Source: Novakomyces olei (lineage: Eukaryota; Ascomycota; Novakomycetes; Novakomycetales; Novakomycetaceae). Taken from it: a DNA stretch of 64,000 bases. The DNA lies in contig JADEYG010000002.1 in assembly GCA_016906335.1 (NCBI GenBank), positions 1,346,001-1,410,000 of the forward strand. Direction: 5' to 3'. A model generated the notes under the pieces. It did no database searches. It was not told the origin of the DNA and saw only the letters and a list, made by a program, of their open reading frames with translations. Below, piece after piece: positions 51,712-64,000 of the stretch. The position numbers were made by a program, and so were the translations under genes. The stretch's first letter is position 1. Every line of letters begins with the position of its first letter.

Positions 51712-53112
51712 CTAGTGGTAGTCGACTGCACGAGCCCGGGCCAGTTCTACGATACGCCAGCCTCGAGTTTCCGGGTTGGTGAGATCAGATTCAAGACGCG
51801 TCATTACGGCGGCATAAGTAACCTGCTGAATATGGTCTTCACTGCCGGCTACCAGCTCCCCAGTCTTTGCGTTCTTGAACATGCTGACTTCCTGAGTGCG
51901 GAAGGCAATCACGAAAACAGGAATATCGTTTGGCGGCAAGATTCGAGCAGAGTGGATATCAACACCGCGAATATCGAGGATTCTCCCAGCGGGAATAATG
52001 CCTTGTTTTGTAAGGTCTTTATTTGTCGCCTGCCATACTGAGAATGGCGCCTCTGACAGCCATAGTTTCAGTGTTTGCGCGTCTCCCGACACATAAGCGT
52101 CCACTACCTCCGGCAAGATGTACGTACGCAGCTCGTTGAGAAAAGACTCCAAGTCAAAACTGGAATCTATTTCACGAAAACGGCGCACAACCTGTGCCTG
52201 CTCGTTTTCCGCGGTCATATTGGCCCAGCTATCGCTCACTTTGTACTGCAAGTCCCGTATAGACGCAATGATAGGGTTTTCCGACTCGTCGTAATTTCGA
52301 GCAAGTCTTTGCATGTTTTGAAACAGACGCGATCTGTCCTTGTAGTTGTTCCATGATTCTCTCCAGGCGCTGTCCTTGTGCACGACTATGCCCTCGCCAG
52401 CGTCTTCATTCTCCTCTACACGACGTTTCTTGGGACGGCTTTGCTGCTGTTGTAACTGCTTCTCTCTTAATTTCCGACGCTGGTCCCTATCAAAGTAGCC
52501 ACCGTACCGTGAACTCGATCCGTCATCGATAACCTCCTTGACTGAGTGGGTGGCCGACTTGTAGAGCCGAGTATTCCGGATCGGAGCCGTCAGTACCGCC
52601 ACTCCGTTCGCCGACACCGTCCATACCCTGGCAACGGCTCTCCGTAACAAAGCCACTAGTGAGCTGTTCCAAGTCGCGGCCGCCGCTGATCCGATAGACC
52701 GACCGGCCCGTTGGAGAACGGACCGGCCGCCTCCGGCCGCATGCTCCCCCGCGTCACGTGCCTTGGTGTACGCTTCCTGGGCACGTCGGTAAGCCTCACT
52801 GTCACCGAGTTCGCGGGTGGAGTCCTGAAGCGCTTTTACACTGTCTTGCAGCTCTTTTGATTTTTTCAGTTCGCTCCTAAACGTGTCGACAAATACCCGC
52901 CACGGCGAGTTTGGGGCCGCCTCTGCTCGCCGAGAGGAGGAGTGGAAAGCCGCTACTGACCGCTGACTGTAAATTGCCATCCCAAGTCCAGTCAGACCAG
53001 TTATCCCGGGCCGATGTCGTACCGCCTCGTAAGCCGCCCGCGGCACTACAGACTGTAGCACGCCATGCCGCCGGCCGGACGCAAAAGGTAAAGCGCGCAC
53101 TGCCCGGTGCAT
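51712..53112 (-). CDS. TIM44: Mitochondrial import motor adaptor Tim44
   Basis: A matrix-side peripheral protein that links the TIM23 channel to the Hsp70 import motor. Single exon, 466 residues. There is an Arg/Ala-rich presequence (about 1-65, ending near FHSSSRR), then the conserved helix WRVFVDTFRSELKKSKELQDSVKAL that binds Hsp70 and TIM23. A charged middle region comes next, and then the C-terminal Tim44 fold (about 270-466). That fold includes EIDSSFDLESFL and the end RGWRIVELARARAVDYH. Slightly longer than yeast Tim44. It is divergent from the Cox15-ferredoxin gene. Confidence 0.94.
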   Translation of the reverse strand: MHRAVRALPFASGRRHGVLQSVVPRAAYEAVRHRPGITGLTGLGMAIYSQRSVAAFHSSSRRAEAAPNSPWRVFVDTFRSELKKSKELQDSVKALQDSTRELGDSEAYRRAQEAYTKARDAGEHAAGGGRSVLQRAGRSIGSAAAATWNSSLVALLRRAVARVWTVSANGVAVLTAPIRNTRLYKSATHSVKEVIDDGSSSRYGGYFDRDQRRKLREKQLQQQQSRPKKRRVEENEDAGEGIVVHKDSAWRESWNNYKDRSRLFQNMQRLARNYDESENPIIASIRDLQYKVSDSWANMTAENEQAQVVRRFREIDSSFDLESFLNELRTYILPEVVDAYVSGDAQTLKLWLSEAPFSVWQATNKDLTKQGIIPAGRILDIRGVDIHSARILPPNDIPVFVIAFRTQEVSMFKNAKTGELVAGSEDHIQQVTYAAVMTRLESDLTNPETRGWRIVELARARAVDYH

Positions 53113-56034
<2,922 letters not shown>

Positions 56035-56102
56035 TATTAGCATTGCCGTAGTAACGGCCGTTTGTAATTAAGAGTAAACAGCCTTTTTTCAATGACTATC
56101 GA

Positions 56103-56124
56103 CGACCGATTGGGTCATCGGTCG
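56103..56124. terminator. Perfect hairpin 1 downstream of the fusion gene
   Basis: An 8-bp perfect inverted repeat, cgaccgat/atcggtcg, with a 6-nt loop, starts 69 bp after the stop codon. It could be an mRNA 3'-end structure. Its role is unproven. Confidence 0.5.
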
Positions 56125-56137
56125 CCTCCTACCTGAA

Positions 56138-56158
56138 ACGCCAATTGTTAATTGGCGT
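56138..56158. terminator. Perfect hairpin 2 downstream of the fusion gene
   Basis: A 9-bp perfect inverted repeat, acgccaatt/aattggcgt, with a 3-nt loop, begins 13 bp after the first hairpin. The pair of GC-containing stems stands out in AT-rich DNA. Confidence 0.5.
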
Positions 56159-58547
56159 GTAGATGATCTGGCTAATTTTAAATATTCAAGTATTGTGTAA
56201 GCAGTATTGTGCGATATTCGTTTATGAATATGACAGAGTTTGCTTGCAATTCAACAGAATGCCATTCACAATATGAGGATTTTTGCCCTAGTTTAGCCTC
56301 TGTTTTACTCTATTACTTTTGACCAAGGCCAATAGATCAGCAATCACAAACGTATCCGTACTGCCATCAGTACAGAAATACACTTGTAATAGAATCAATT
56401 GTATTCGGCTTCGAATAAAATTTAATCACTGTCTAAATTCAAACGCTGCATCAAATTCACGGTTTACATTACCGCGGCTCCTGCTATTGCCAACCTTGTG
56501 TGCCAAATAGGAAAGTTGAGCTTATAGTTGTAAATTTGCCGTATAAATACAAGCTGGGAATATGAAATGAAGTCAGATATAAGAATTAAATCCAACCGTT
56601 AGTGCTATTTGATATGTTGCCGTCAAATCTCGTCGTATCCCAACACGCGTGCACATATTCGGTATCAAAGCAACGTTGGCCAAACTCTATATGATAATTA
56701 AACGTCGCGCAGTTGAATGATGATTTTGGAACAAGTCTAAAAGGGCAACATGTGACGAGAGCCTTCCCCTTACCATCAGCTTACAATATCGAGCTAATGT
56801 ATTATTTGGCTCGATCTGAGGCGTACAACAATATTCTCTTCTACGTACAAAATCTCGCTCTTAGACACAAAACATCATTACACTTGAATCTAGTCAAGGT
56901 ATATCCAGCATTGTCGTTTGTAACAAACACAGAGCAGTGCTGGCTGGTTGGGATATAAGGTTATAAAGATGCGATTTACGCTTGGTATTAAACCTTAAAT
57001 TCCTATTAGTACGACAAACGATCCTTCTATAGCCAACTCGCCCTGCTATTGGTGTACGGACGTTATTGAATAAAAGAATACTTTGCTCTCGCAGAACTGC
57101 TCGCTTAAGATTTCGGGTACAGTATAAGCGTAGAACCAACAATTTGATGTATGCCGGGTAGAACTAAACATTTTGGGGCAAATCAACAAGACGCGAGAAT
57201 GTGGGAGCGTGCAATGAAACATGGACTGGCACGTGTAGGAACGATAGTGTATGCCGTTTACGGTAGCAGAAGGAACATTTGTAGTATACATGGAAGGTCG
57301 AACCCGGATTCCAATCATGACACACGGTCCGAGCCAAGACGAGGGCGCTCACTGGGATGGGATGCTGGTAAAGTTTACCTGACGTATACGAGCCTAGCTT
57401 CATGTTTATTTGACACCCCTTGAAAAATATTATGCTTTTAAATTCGAATGTTACACGACCACCTGTCATTATTGCTTCCATAGCCGAAAAAAGCACGCGT
57501 GCTTGATAATTCTCGATATAAAGATGCTTCCTGTTCAGTGAGATCGGAAAATTTTCCTTTTCAAATAGCACCTGTTTCGGTAACTAGTTTAGGGACACAA
57601 TGACATCATTCGATATTAAGGCCCGAATTAATTTCACTTCTACAAGTATTCATATAATATACATATAACTTTATCAAAAGAGCGCAGGAACAGCGGCATC
57701 TACAACAGTTTATTGTTTTGTGCCTCATAGTTGAACATCATGTTCGGGATGGCTCGGATGCTCAAGCGAGATTCATGAAGTCCATCGGACGAACGCTAGT
57801 CAAGGCCTTGGAACAAAGGGTGGCCGGAAATTTGTTTTTTTGGAAGGCGGATTCTATGAAATGTGATTGGTTGATTATTGATCAGCGGCAAAATTACCGA
57901 GATAGCCTGCGTCATAGCGCTAAGTCATCTTATTATTCAGGTCACACATGATTGTTTCGTACCTGGAACTAAAGAACGATAGCCTTGACCCATTATTTTA
58001 CATAAGAATGAAACCCCTTTTGGGACGCGGGCGAGCATATATCGCGTAACCTCGAAATTCATATTGCACATGACGCATGGCAACAGGACAATTTCAGCAG
58101 TACTAGGCTTGCAAATAGTGACCCGCCGAACAGCAAAAGCAAAGAAACAATACTCCTTTAATTTGACAATTAAGGAGGAATGTTGAGGGTGCAGATAGTT
58201 AAAGAAACTTTTTCAACAACACAACGTGGCCAAATAAATTTTATGATGTAAATAAGCTTGTCCGAGCGGGTGTAATGATTGCCCAATTGGGATTCTCGTC
58301 GCATAATTATCAGTTTGCGGAACATTCGACACCAAAAGGAAAAAAAAGACCCCGTGTTTAATTAATTGCATTACATAAACCGTTATTACATAGTGTGTCA
58401 TTACATAGTGGCCGCGTTTGGTCGCTTTATCGCGCCACAGGTTATAAATACCATTGATGTCCGCGGTTGTAGAAGGCACAAATACGTGTATCTAGTCCGC
58501 GTCTCCAAGCAGCTGGACTGCGCTTTAACTTTATTTCGACTTGAAAC

Positions 58548-60146
58548 ATGTGGACTTCAACGGGCGGTCTTACAGGCCTTCGCCTTCACACCGCGATCAC
58601 CGTCGTATCTGTAACGGGTTTTATGCTTTTTGGCTATGATCAAGGTCTTATGAGCGGTCTGTTGCAAGGATCTGCCTTCAATGACGAGTTCCCCGTAACA
58701 CGCGGATCAGATATGCACACTTCAGTTATTCAGGGTGCGATAACTGCGTGTTATGAAATTGGTTGCTTTTTTGGAGCTATGTTTTCCCTCTTTGCTGGCA
58801 ACTATCTCGGCCGTACTCGTATGATTCTGATGGGTGGAATTATTCTTATTGCCGGTGCCGTTATTTCAGTAACGTCTTTCCGTGAAAGCTGGGGAACTGG
58901 CCAGTTTGTCATTGGCCGTGTTATTTCAGGAATCGGGAACGGTATCGATACCGCAACCATTCCTATTTGGCAATCCGAGTGTGCAAAGGCGCACAACCGT
59001 GGATTCCTGGTGTGCCTGGAAGGTGCTATGATTGCTGGTGGCACTGTCATTGCCTACTGGATTGATTTCGGATTTTCATTTATCAATTCCTCTGTGCAAT
59101 GGCGTTTCCCAGTAGCCTTCCAGATTGCATTTGCTCTTGTGCAGGTAATTCTGATCTTCTTTTTGCCTGATTCGCCTCGCTGGTTTATGTCGCACGGTTA
59201 CAAGGAAGAGGCTGCCCGTGTTGTTGCAGCTTTGGACGATACCACGACAGACGATGATCTGGTTGTACGCGATATTCAAGCTATCGAAGAAGCAGTGAAC
59301 TTGGCGGCCCACCAAAGCGGTTATCGCGATCTCTTCCGTGGTGGCAAATCACAAAACTTCCAGCGTATGCTCGTTGGCGCAAGCGGCCAATTCTTGCAGC
59401 AATTTACTGGATGCAATGCTTCCATTTACTACTCCACTTTGCTTTTTGAGAATACTATTCTCGATGGTCAGCACACACTTTCCATGATTCTCGGAGGTGT
59501 CTTTGCCTCTGTTTATGCATTGTTTACCATTCCGGCGTTTTTCATGGTCGAACGTGTTGGACGCCGCAAGCTATTCCTCATTGGAGCTCTTGGTCAGGGT
59601 TTCTCATTTGTGATTTCGTTTGCGTGTCTCATTCGGCCCACCTCGCAAAACGCTAAAGGCGCTGCTGTCGGCCTCTACTTGTTTATTTCCTTCTTTGCCT
59701 TTACATTCTTGCCAATGCCCTGGATCTATCCTCCGGAGATCAACCCTCTGCAGACCCGTACCGCGGCTACCTCCATTTCAACTATGACAAATTGGCTTTG
59801 TAATTTCGCTGTCGTCATGTTTACCCCAGTGTTTGCGGCAAGATCTAACTTTGGTGTGTACTTGTTCTTTTGTATCATCAATTTTGCTTCCGTGCCTCTT
59901 ATTTATTTCTTTTATCCAGAGACTGCTGGACGAACACTCGAGGAAGTCGATATCATTTATGCGCGTGCATTCGTGGAAAAGAAGTTTGCATTCCGGGTGG
60001 CAAACTCGATGCCAAAACTTTCTCCCGAGGAAGTTCACCGTCAAGCCGCGGAGTTGGGCTTGCACGACGTTTTGGACGAAAAACAGCACGAGGAGCAGAA
60101 TGAGCATGCCTCGCACGGCTCGTCTGAACGTTCTGTGGAAGTCTAG
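58548..60146 (+). CDS. MFS sugar transporter (hexose/Stl1-like proton symporter family)
   Basis: A single-exon 532-residue plasma-membrane transporter with twelve predicted membrane helices. All sugar-porter signatures are present: FGYDQGLMSG in helix 1, LGRTR after helix 2, PDSPRWF after helix 6, the repeat ERVGRRK, PPEINPLQTR and PETAGRTLEEVD before the C-terminal tail. The tail is charged (Glu/His/Ser-rich) and cytosolic. Overall it resembles fungal hexose and Stl1-type carriers. The substrate (hexose, pentose or glycerol) cannot be fixed from sequence. The ATG at 58548 leaves a normal short N-terminus. Confidence 0.9.
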   Translation: MWTSTGGLTGLRLHTAITVVSVTGFMLFGYDQGLMSGLLQGSAFNDEFPVTRGSDMHTSVIQGAITACYEIGCFFGAMFSLFAGNYLGRTRMILMGGIILIAGAVISVTSFRESWGTGQFVIGRVISGIGNGIDTATIPIWQSECAKAHNRGFLVCLEGAMIAGGTVIAYWIDFGFSFINSSVQWRFPVAFQIAFALVQVILIFFLPDSPRWFMSHGYKEEAARVVAALDDTTTDDDLVVRDIQAIEEAVNLAAHQSGYRDLFRGGKSQNFQRMLVGASGQFLQQFTGCNASIYYSTLLFENTILDGQHTLSMILGGVFASVYALFTIPAFFMVERVGRRKLFLIGALGQGFSFVISFACLIRPTSQNAKGAAVGLYLFISFFAFTFLPMPWIYPPEINPLQTRTAATSISTMTNWLCNFAVVMFTPVFAARSNFGVYLFFCIINFASVPLIYFFYPETAGRTLEEVDIIYARAFVEKKFAFRVANSMPKLSPEEVHRQAAELGLHDVLDEKQHEEQNEHASHGSSERSVEV

Positions 60147-60545
60147 AAATTGGATATGACTGTTATGACTTTGTATTTTTGACAGACAAGATACTTTTGC
60201 TTGTATTTTATAAATTGAATCGTTTATGATTGGGCTAGAAATGTGATTGTTAATAATATCGTTCCCGAAATTTGTGGGCATTCAAACTTGTCTTTTGGTT
60301 TATAGACGTCCAGTAAGTTGATCTTTTTCGATAAAGGTAATCATTCCAGGAGTTGTGTGTAGCTCTCAGAGTGAATTGATTTGAACTGGCACGTGTATGC
60401 TTTCAATATCGATTGTTATCAATCTGAATCTAAAAGTGCGTTCGAACCAAGTCCACATTGTGGCCTAATCATTAAAATATATTATAAACACTTTTTGTCT
60501 TATAATTTGACCAATTTGCAAGTACGCGCGATGACCTCCACATAC
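60147..60545. other. Convergent region between the transporter and the SLC35F remnant
   Basis: Neither strand shows the missing C-terminal half of the SLC35F-type protein or any other gene. Confidence 0.5.
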
Positions 60546-61269
60546 CTGCAATACCCGTAATCTGAGTCCGGTGATAGCGGACTTTAAGGAAAATAAAGCT
60601 CAAAATGGCGCATACCACCGTAGCCCATCCATCAAGCAATTGGCACGATAAAAGATTGGAGTATACGTAAGCCATAACGACCAAATGATTGCCTACCACA
60701 TCAAACAGGGACAAAATTGCAAATTTCCAGCCCTCGCGGTACAGCATAATAGCATAGCTTTAATGCCCAATTTATAAACCGAGAAAAGGCGTACGTCACG
60801 GTTAATAAACAGTAATTCAGGAATGACTGAAACGCCGGAATGTTGGCATTCTGAGCAGTAATGTCTGAAACGTTAGTTCTAACGAAAAAATCGTAAGACA
60901 AGGAAACAAAAAGGCAAAAGATTGAGTTTTAAAAAGAAAGACCAAAGAAAATGCGGTCTCTGATTCTTCCGAGGCACAAATCAATAGTTCATAATCAAAA
61001 GAAGAACAGAATGAAAACTTACATGTAGTAAACGTGTTTGTGCCAGTAATGCATCACGATAAAATCTGTCCGATAAGAAGTGCGATCCAGAAATTTTTAT
61101 GGAAAACTGCTTGAAACGGTTTTGCTCCAGGATCCTTTTGAGAGTAAAAGAGACGCTGTCAAATCAATTTCTTTTGTGGCGTGGGGTAATGGCTATCATC
61201 GGCCTGCACAACGATGACCGTCTGCTTTACTGGCCCCGCTCCTTCAATTCCCGTTTCAATCTTTCCCAT
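60546..61269 (-). pseudogene. Broken SLC35F-type membrane transporter remnant
   Basis: Minus-strand pieces clearly match the SLC35F1/F2/F6 solute carrier family: NFWIALLIGQILS then CITGTNTFTT, NANIPAFQSFLNY, and LYREGWKFAILSLFDVVGN followed by a SNLLSCQLLDGWA segment. Several defects are visible. A TGA (61046-61048) replaces a conserved residue between QILS and CITG. There is another in-frame TGA at about 61160, possibly removable by an intron. The frame shifts between TYAFS and LYREG near 60742-60785, where only a 22-nt gap with poor splice signals would rescue it. The C-terminal half of the family (about 150 residues) is missing before the next gene. The splice junction from TNTFTT to NANIPAF (gtaagt, aactaacgtttcag) is still intact. 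This is best read as a decayed gene. Confidence 0.8.
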
Positions 61270-62077
61270 ATTTTCTAAATCCTCGTATTTTGAATCTCTT
61301 ATTTGTACGCTGTCTTGACCCATCCTTTAACTGAGTTTGGGGAGCTTTTTGATTGGGTTCGGTCGCCAGTATGTCGAAGACAAAAAAATTATAACAAAAA
61401 CTTCAAACGTCTCGCGAGATTAGAGATCAGCAAGTACAATTATGTAATCTCCTATATATTATATTATTCTCTCTTCTATCAGTCGCATAATAAAAATTCC
61501 ACTAGAAATATTAATTATATTTCTTTTGAAAATCGGTCTAATAATCAATAAGGAACATGGATGAGACTGATGTAATGCGACGGAAAATTGTTGAATTACA
61601 AAAAATTATAATAATACTATTTAATTAATTGAATAATTGAATAATTGAATAATTGAATAATTGAATAATTGAATAATTGAATAATCGAATAATTGAATAA
61701 TCGAATAATTGAATAATTGAATAATTGAATAATTGAATAATTGAATAATTGAATAATTGAATAATTGAATAATTGAATAATTGAATAATTGAATAACTGA
61801 ATAACTGAATAATTGAATAATTATGAATCGAAATTAAGACGGTGGCTTTTAGTTACCCAGCAGCTGATATCTTAATTTATTTGCTATCTTGATCTCCAAA
61901 TGAACTAAATCATTCCGAGGCCAGACAAAATTTGCAAAGATATTCACGACAGTCGTTCATATAATACGGCAAACTGATTACACAACAATCTAATTACACA
62001 ACAATCTAATTACACAGTAAGCTAAATTACACAGTAAGCTAAATTACACAAAAAGCTAAATTACACAGTAAGCTATA
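61270..62077. other. AT-rich repeat-filled region
   Basis: No gene. Two tandem-repeat blocks, listed separately, occupy much of it. Confidence 0.6.
61625..61821. repeat. 8-bp tandem repeat (ttgaataa), about 24 copies
   Basis: A nearly pure array with a few copies changed to tcgaataa or ctgaataa. It is typical of slippage and probably variable between strains. Confidence 0.95.
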
Positions 62078-62078
62078 T
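61974..62078. repeat. Tandem repeat of about 17 bp (ctaattacacaacaat / ctaaattacacagtaag)
   Basis: Six or seven related units abut the 3' end of the sphingoid base kinase gene and reach its stop codon. Confidence 0.85.
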
Positions 62079-63414
62079 CACACAAGAAATCTATACTCAA
62101 AACATCCATTGCGAGTGAGCACAGAACCAGCAGACGGCCGCACTTCGCATTGTATCGTGTCGTATGGTACATGTTCGCCGTCAAGGCTTGGAATACGGGG
62201 TACAATCCTGAAAGCCGAGCATTTTGTGTATTTCACAAATGGCAATTCAAAATGCTTGCCAGACGGAATAGCTTGAAATATCTTGATCATCTGCCACCGG
62301 CTAATTCGAGAATCAATCATAATCACGCCCATGAGCCCGTCTGTAGCCAAGCTTATAGGAAAGAATAGCAGGTCGCTGGAAACATAAGGCATTTTGCCAG
62401 CATAGAAAACTCCCAAATGATCACAGTTGAACTTTGTCCAGCCCGTTTTTCGTGAGTTAGCGGCATGCCCATACTTAAGAGTATCGACACCTATTTCACG
62501 GCTTAAATGATCATCGCCTTTGAATGAAACAGGCGTTTCAGCTTCCCGAAAATGCTTTATTATATCCGTTTTCCTCTCGTACTGAATCGCCAAATATATA
62601 TCGCAAGGATAAGTAGTTTTTTTAACAATTGTCTTTAACAGGACACCGTACGTAAATCGGAAATCGCCCATCCATCTATACGCACACAATTAGCAACCCA
62701 AATAAATATGTGAATAGAAAAAGAAGAATATCTCATAAAGGAGAATATTAAAGACTAGAATATTTGGACATGTCGTGTATTTCTCCAAGATGCTTACCTT
62801 AGATGTTCCGTTACCAGGTCGCAGTCAGCAATAGCTCCAAAACTAGTGCCTAAGAAATTAATTGTAGAGTCTGCCGCAGATGCACGCGTAAACTCACACA
62901 AGTCAATTTTGGTCGGCATGCCTTTTATGATTGATAATGTGGCCTCACAAACAGCAGAGCTATTTAGAGATAAAGCATTTCCCGATCCGCCTGGAATCAT
63001 GCTCACAGGAAATTCAAGCGCCCTGAGCGCATCTTTTCTCTTTGCGAGTCCGTTAAATATTTCATACGGCATTCCGTCTCCCAAAACGCAAACGACCGCA
63101 TCATATTTCTCAATGTCCAAATCCTTGGCTATCTCAAAGCCATGTCCCTGGTACTCAGTCCTGACTATATCCAAAGAGCATTGTGCCGCCTTTAAAAGGG
63201 TTCAGCTATTTTCTTGAAATAATAATCAGCCTTTCTTTGACCACCATGAGGGTTTATTAGTACAAATAGCTTTTTGCGTATCTTAATATCTACACAAAGA
63301 ATTAGACGCATATCAGTTGGACAAAAAAGATATATTTTTATACGCTCTGTGCAATAGGACATCTCTGAATTCCGCGGCTTCCTGCGGATCAGCTACAGCT
63401 ACATGTACAGACAT
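62078..63414 (-). pseudogene. Sphingoid long-chain base kinase (Lcb4/Lcb5-like) with apparent frameshift
   Basis: A diacylglycerol-kinase-fold enzyme that phosphorylates sphingoid bases. On the minus strand are KKLFVLINPHGG, then DIVRTEYQGHGFEIAKDL, the ATP loop LGDGMPYEIFNGL (usually SGDG, here Leu), PGGSGNALS, and after a clean intron (62690-62786, ending GCTAATtgtgtgcgtatag) WMGDFRF, YAGKMPY and a C-terminal SLDGE. The region between AEP and KAAQC shifts frame at 63195-63201. Loss of one T from a run would explain it, so it is either a real mutation or a homopolymer sequencing error. A 5' piece (63414 down to about 63345, VHVAVADPQEAAEF) belongs to the same family, but no donor/acceptor pair joins it in frame. 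The true start lies further upstream or is lost. I treat the gene as damaged, with sequencing error as the alternative. Confidence 0.75.
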
Positions 63415-64000
63415 GGTGACATTTATATGATGACTACCCGATTTCCGGGCGTTGTACGATTTGCAGACGCGACTGTTGAATATCAACCCATAATACTCTG
63501 GAAAGTATCAGATCTCCAATAAGTAACGCCGAAGGCAAGTAGTAGTATGGTTGGGTTTATATTAAACTTTTTGGAGGACAATGAAATACATACATTGAAT
63601 TCTAAAATCTAAAATGGCTATAATAAATTATTGTGCAGTAAACATGAGTCAGTGCCAAAAGAATCCATCTACAAGACGAAGGCAAGACGAAATGGAAAAC
63701 GCAATAAATAATTTATGAGTTTCACAGTAGTATTCTAGCATTCGATTTGCTCTGCGCACATGGAATCTGCAGTTTTTTGCTCGCATCTGGAAATTTTGCG
63801 ATCTTGGGAATTAGATTCAGGTTTGTATTGTAATCACGGCAGCTGATCCTTCGGATTCTTTTTGCGGCTTTGAGACAAGGCAGAATAGTTGCTGTGAAAG
63901 AATATGAGAAAATATCTTATTCTGAGATGCTCCACGTCTCAGCGCGTGACTGAATCACTCAAAAGCAGCATTTGAGTTTACAGCTATTTCACTATTAATA
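63415..64000. other. Right-end region
   Basis: AT-rich. It probably contains the 5' part of the sphingoid kinase gene, but no exon could be placed. Nothing else is recognised before the window ends. Confidence 0.4.

Larger units (their letters stand above)
56035..58547. other. 2.5-kb region without a recognisable gene
   Basis: Apart from the hairpins at its left end I can support nothing here. Frames at 56713-56958, 57151-57423 and 57718-57951 show no recognisable domain and no matching splice pattern. Base composition is AT-rich and uneven. It may hold the long promoter of the sugar transporter or decayed sequence. Confidence 0.45.

Noticed and set aside
58250-58330. Sequence gcttgtccgagcggg resembling a tRNA D-arm
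   Set aside because: No anticodon stem, T-arm or acceptor stem can be formed around it.
61040-61050. In-frame TGA in the SLC35F remnant read as a recoded codon
   Set aside because: The same locus has a frameshift and lacks its 3' half, and no intact gene in the window uses TGA as sense. Decay is the simpler reading.

Overview
The window is nuclear DNA of an ascomycete fungus. Most genes are split by short spliceosomal introns. I rebuilt about 35, the shortest 37 nt. Donors are mostly GTAAGT-like (also GTACGT and GTATGC), and a CTAAC, CTAAT or CTGAC branch site lies close to the acceptor. This intron density is far above that of Saccharomyces-type yeasts. Together with a Cox15-ferredoxin fusion gene, a mitochondrial Gld1-type glycerol dehydrogenase, eIF3k and a phosphoketolase, it suggests an early-diverging ascomycete (Taphrinomycotina or a basal Saccharomycotina such as the Lipomyces group). 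The lineage is an inference; no rRNA or other marker is present to settle it.

Layout, left to right. 1-4.5 kb: glycerol dehydrogenase gld1. 4.5-14.6 kb: a divergent cell-wall pair, the beta-1,3-glucan synthase FKS1 (-) and a GAS1/PHR beta-1,3-glucanosyltransferase (+), sharing a 2.2 kb intergenic region. 16.1-20.5 kb: convergent AMSH-type deubiquitinase and translation factor eIF2A. 21.2-27.4 kb: divergent chromatin remodeller subunit RSC1/2 and pH regulator PacC/RIM101. 27.9-37.0 kb: nucleolar factor SGD1, serine hydroxymethyltransferase and a six-exon phosphoketolase, all (+). 37.0-45 kb: eIF3k, mitochondrial ribosomal protein uS17, pyruvate dehydrogenase E2 (LAT1), nuclear peroxiredoxin DOT5 and a 2-hydroxyacid dehydrogenase. 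45.3-50.6 kb: NSE3 (Smc5/6 complex), pICln/LOT5 and cysteinyl-tRNA synthetase. 50.9-56.0 kb: three mitochondrial genes in a row (MIC12, TIM44 and the COX15-ferredoxin fusion). 56-64 kb: an AT-rich, gene-poor end with one intact MFS sugar transporter, a broken SLC35F-type transporter remnant and a sphingoid base kinase with an apparent frameshift.

Functional themes are cell wall and pH response (FKS1, GAS1, RIM101), mitochondrial biogenesis and respiration (LAT1, uS17m, CARS, MIC12, TIM44, Cox15-ferredoxin), translation (eIF2A, eIF3k, CARS, SGD1) and carbon metabolism (Gld1, phosphoketolase, LAT1, sugar transporter). I found no tRNA or rRNA gene, no CRISPR array and no recognisable transposon. 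Tandem repeats are abundant between genes, and a tetranucleotide array of about 213 bp sits inside an intron of the cysteinyl-tRNA synthetase gene. The most unusual points are the Cox15-ferredoxin fusion with a presequence-like linker, the Ser-to-Ala and Pro-to-Ala changes in FKS1 hot spot 1, the tandem repeat carrying the FKS1 stop codon, the twin hairpins after the fusion gene, and the decaying genes at the right end.
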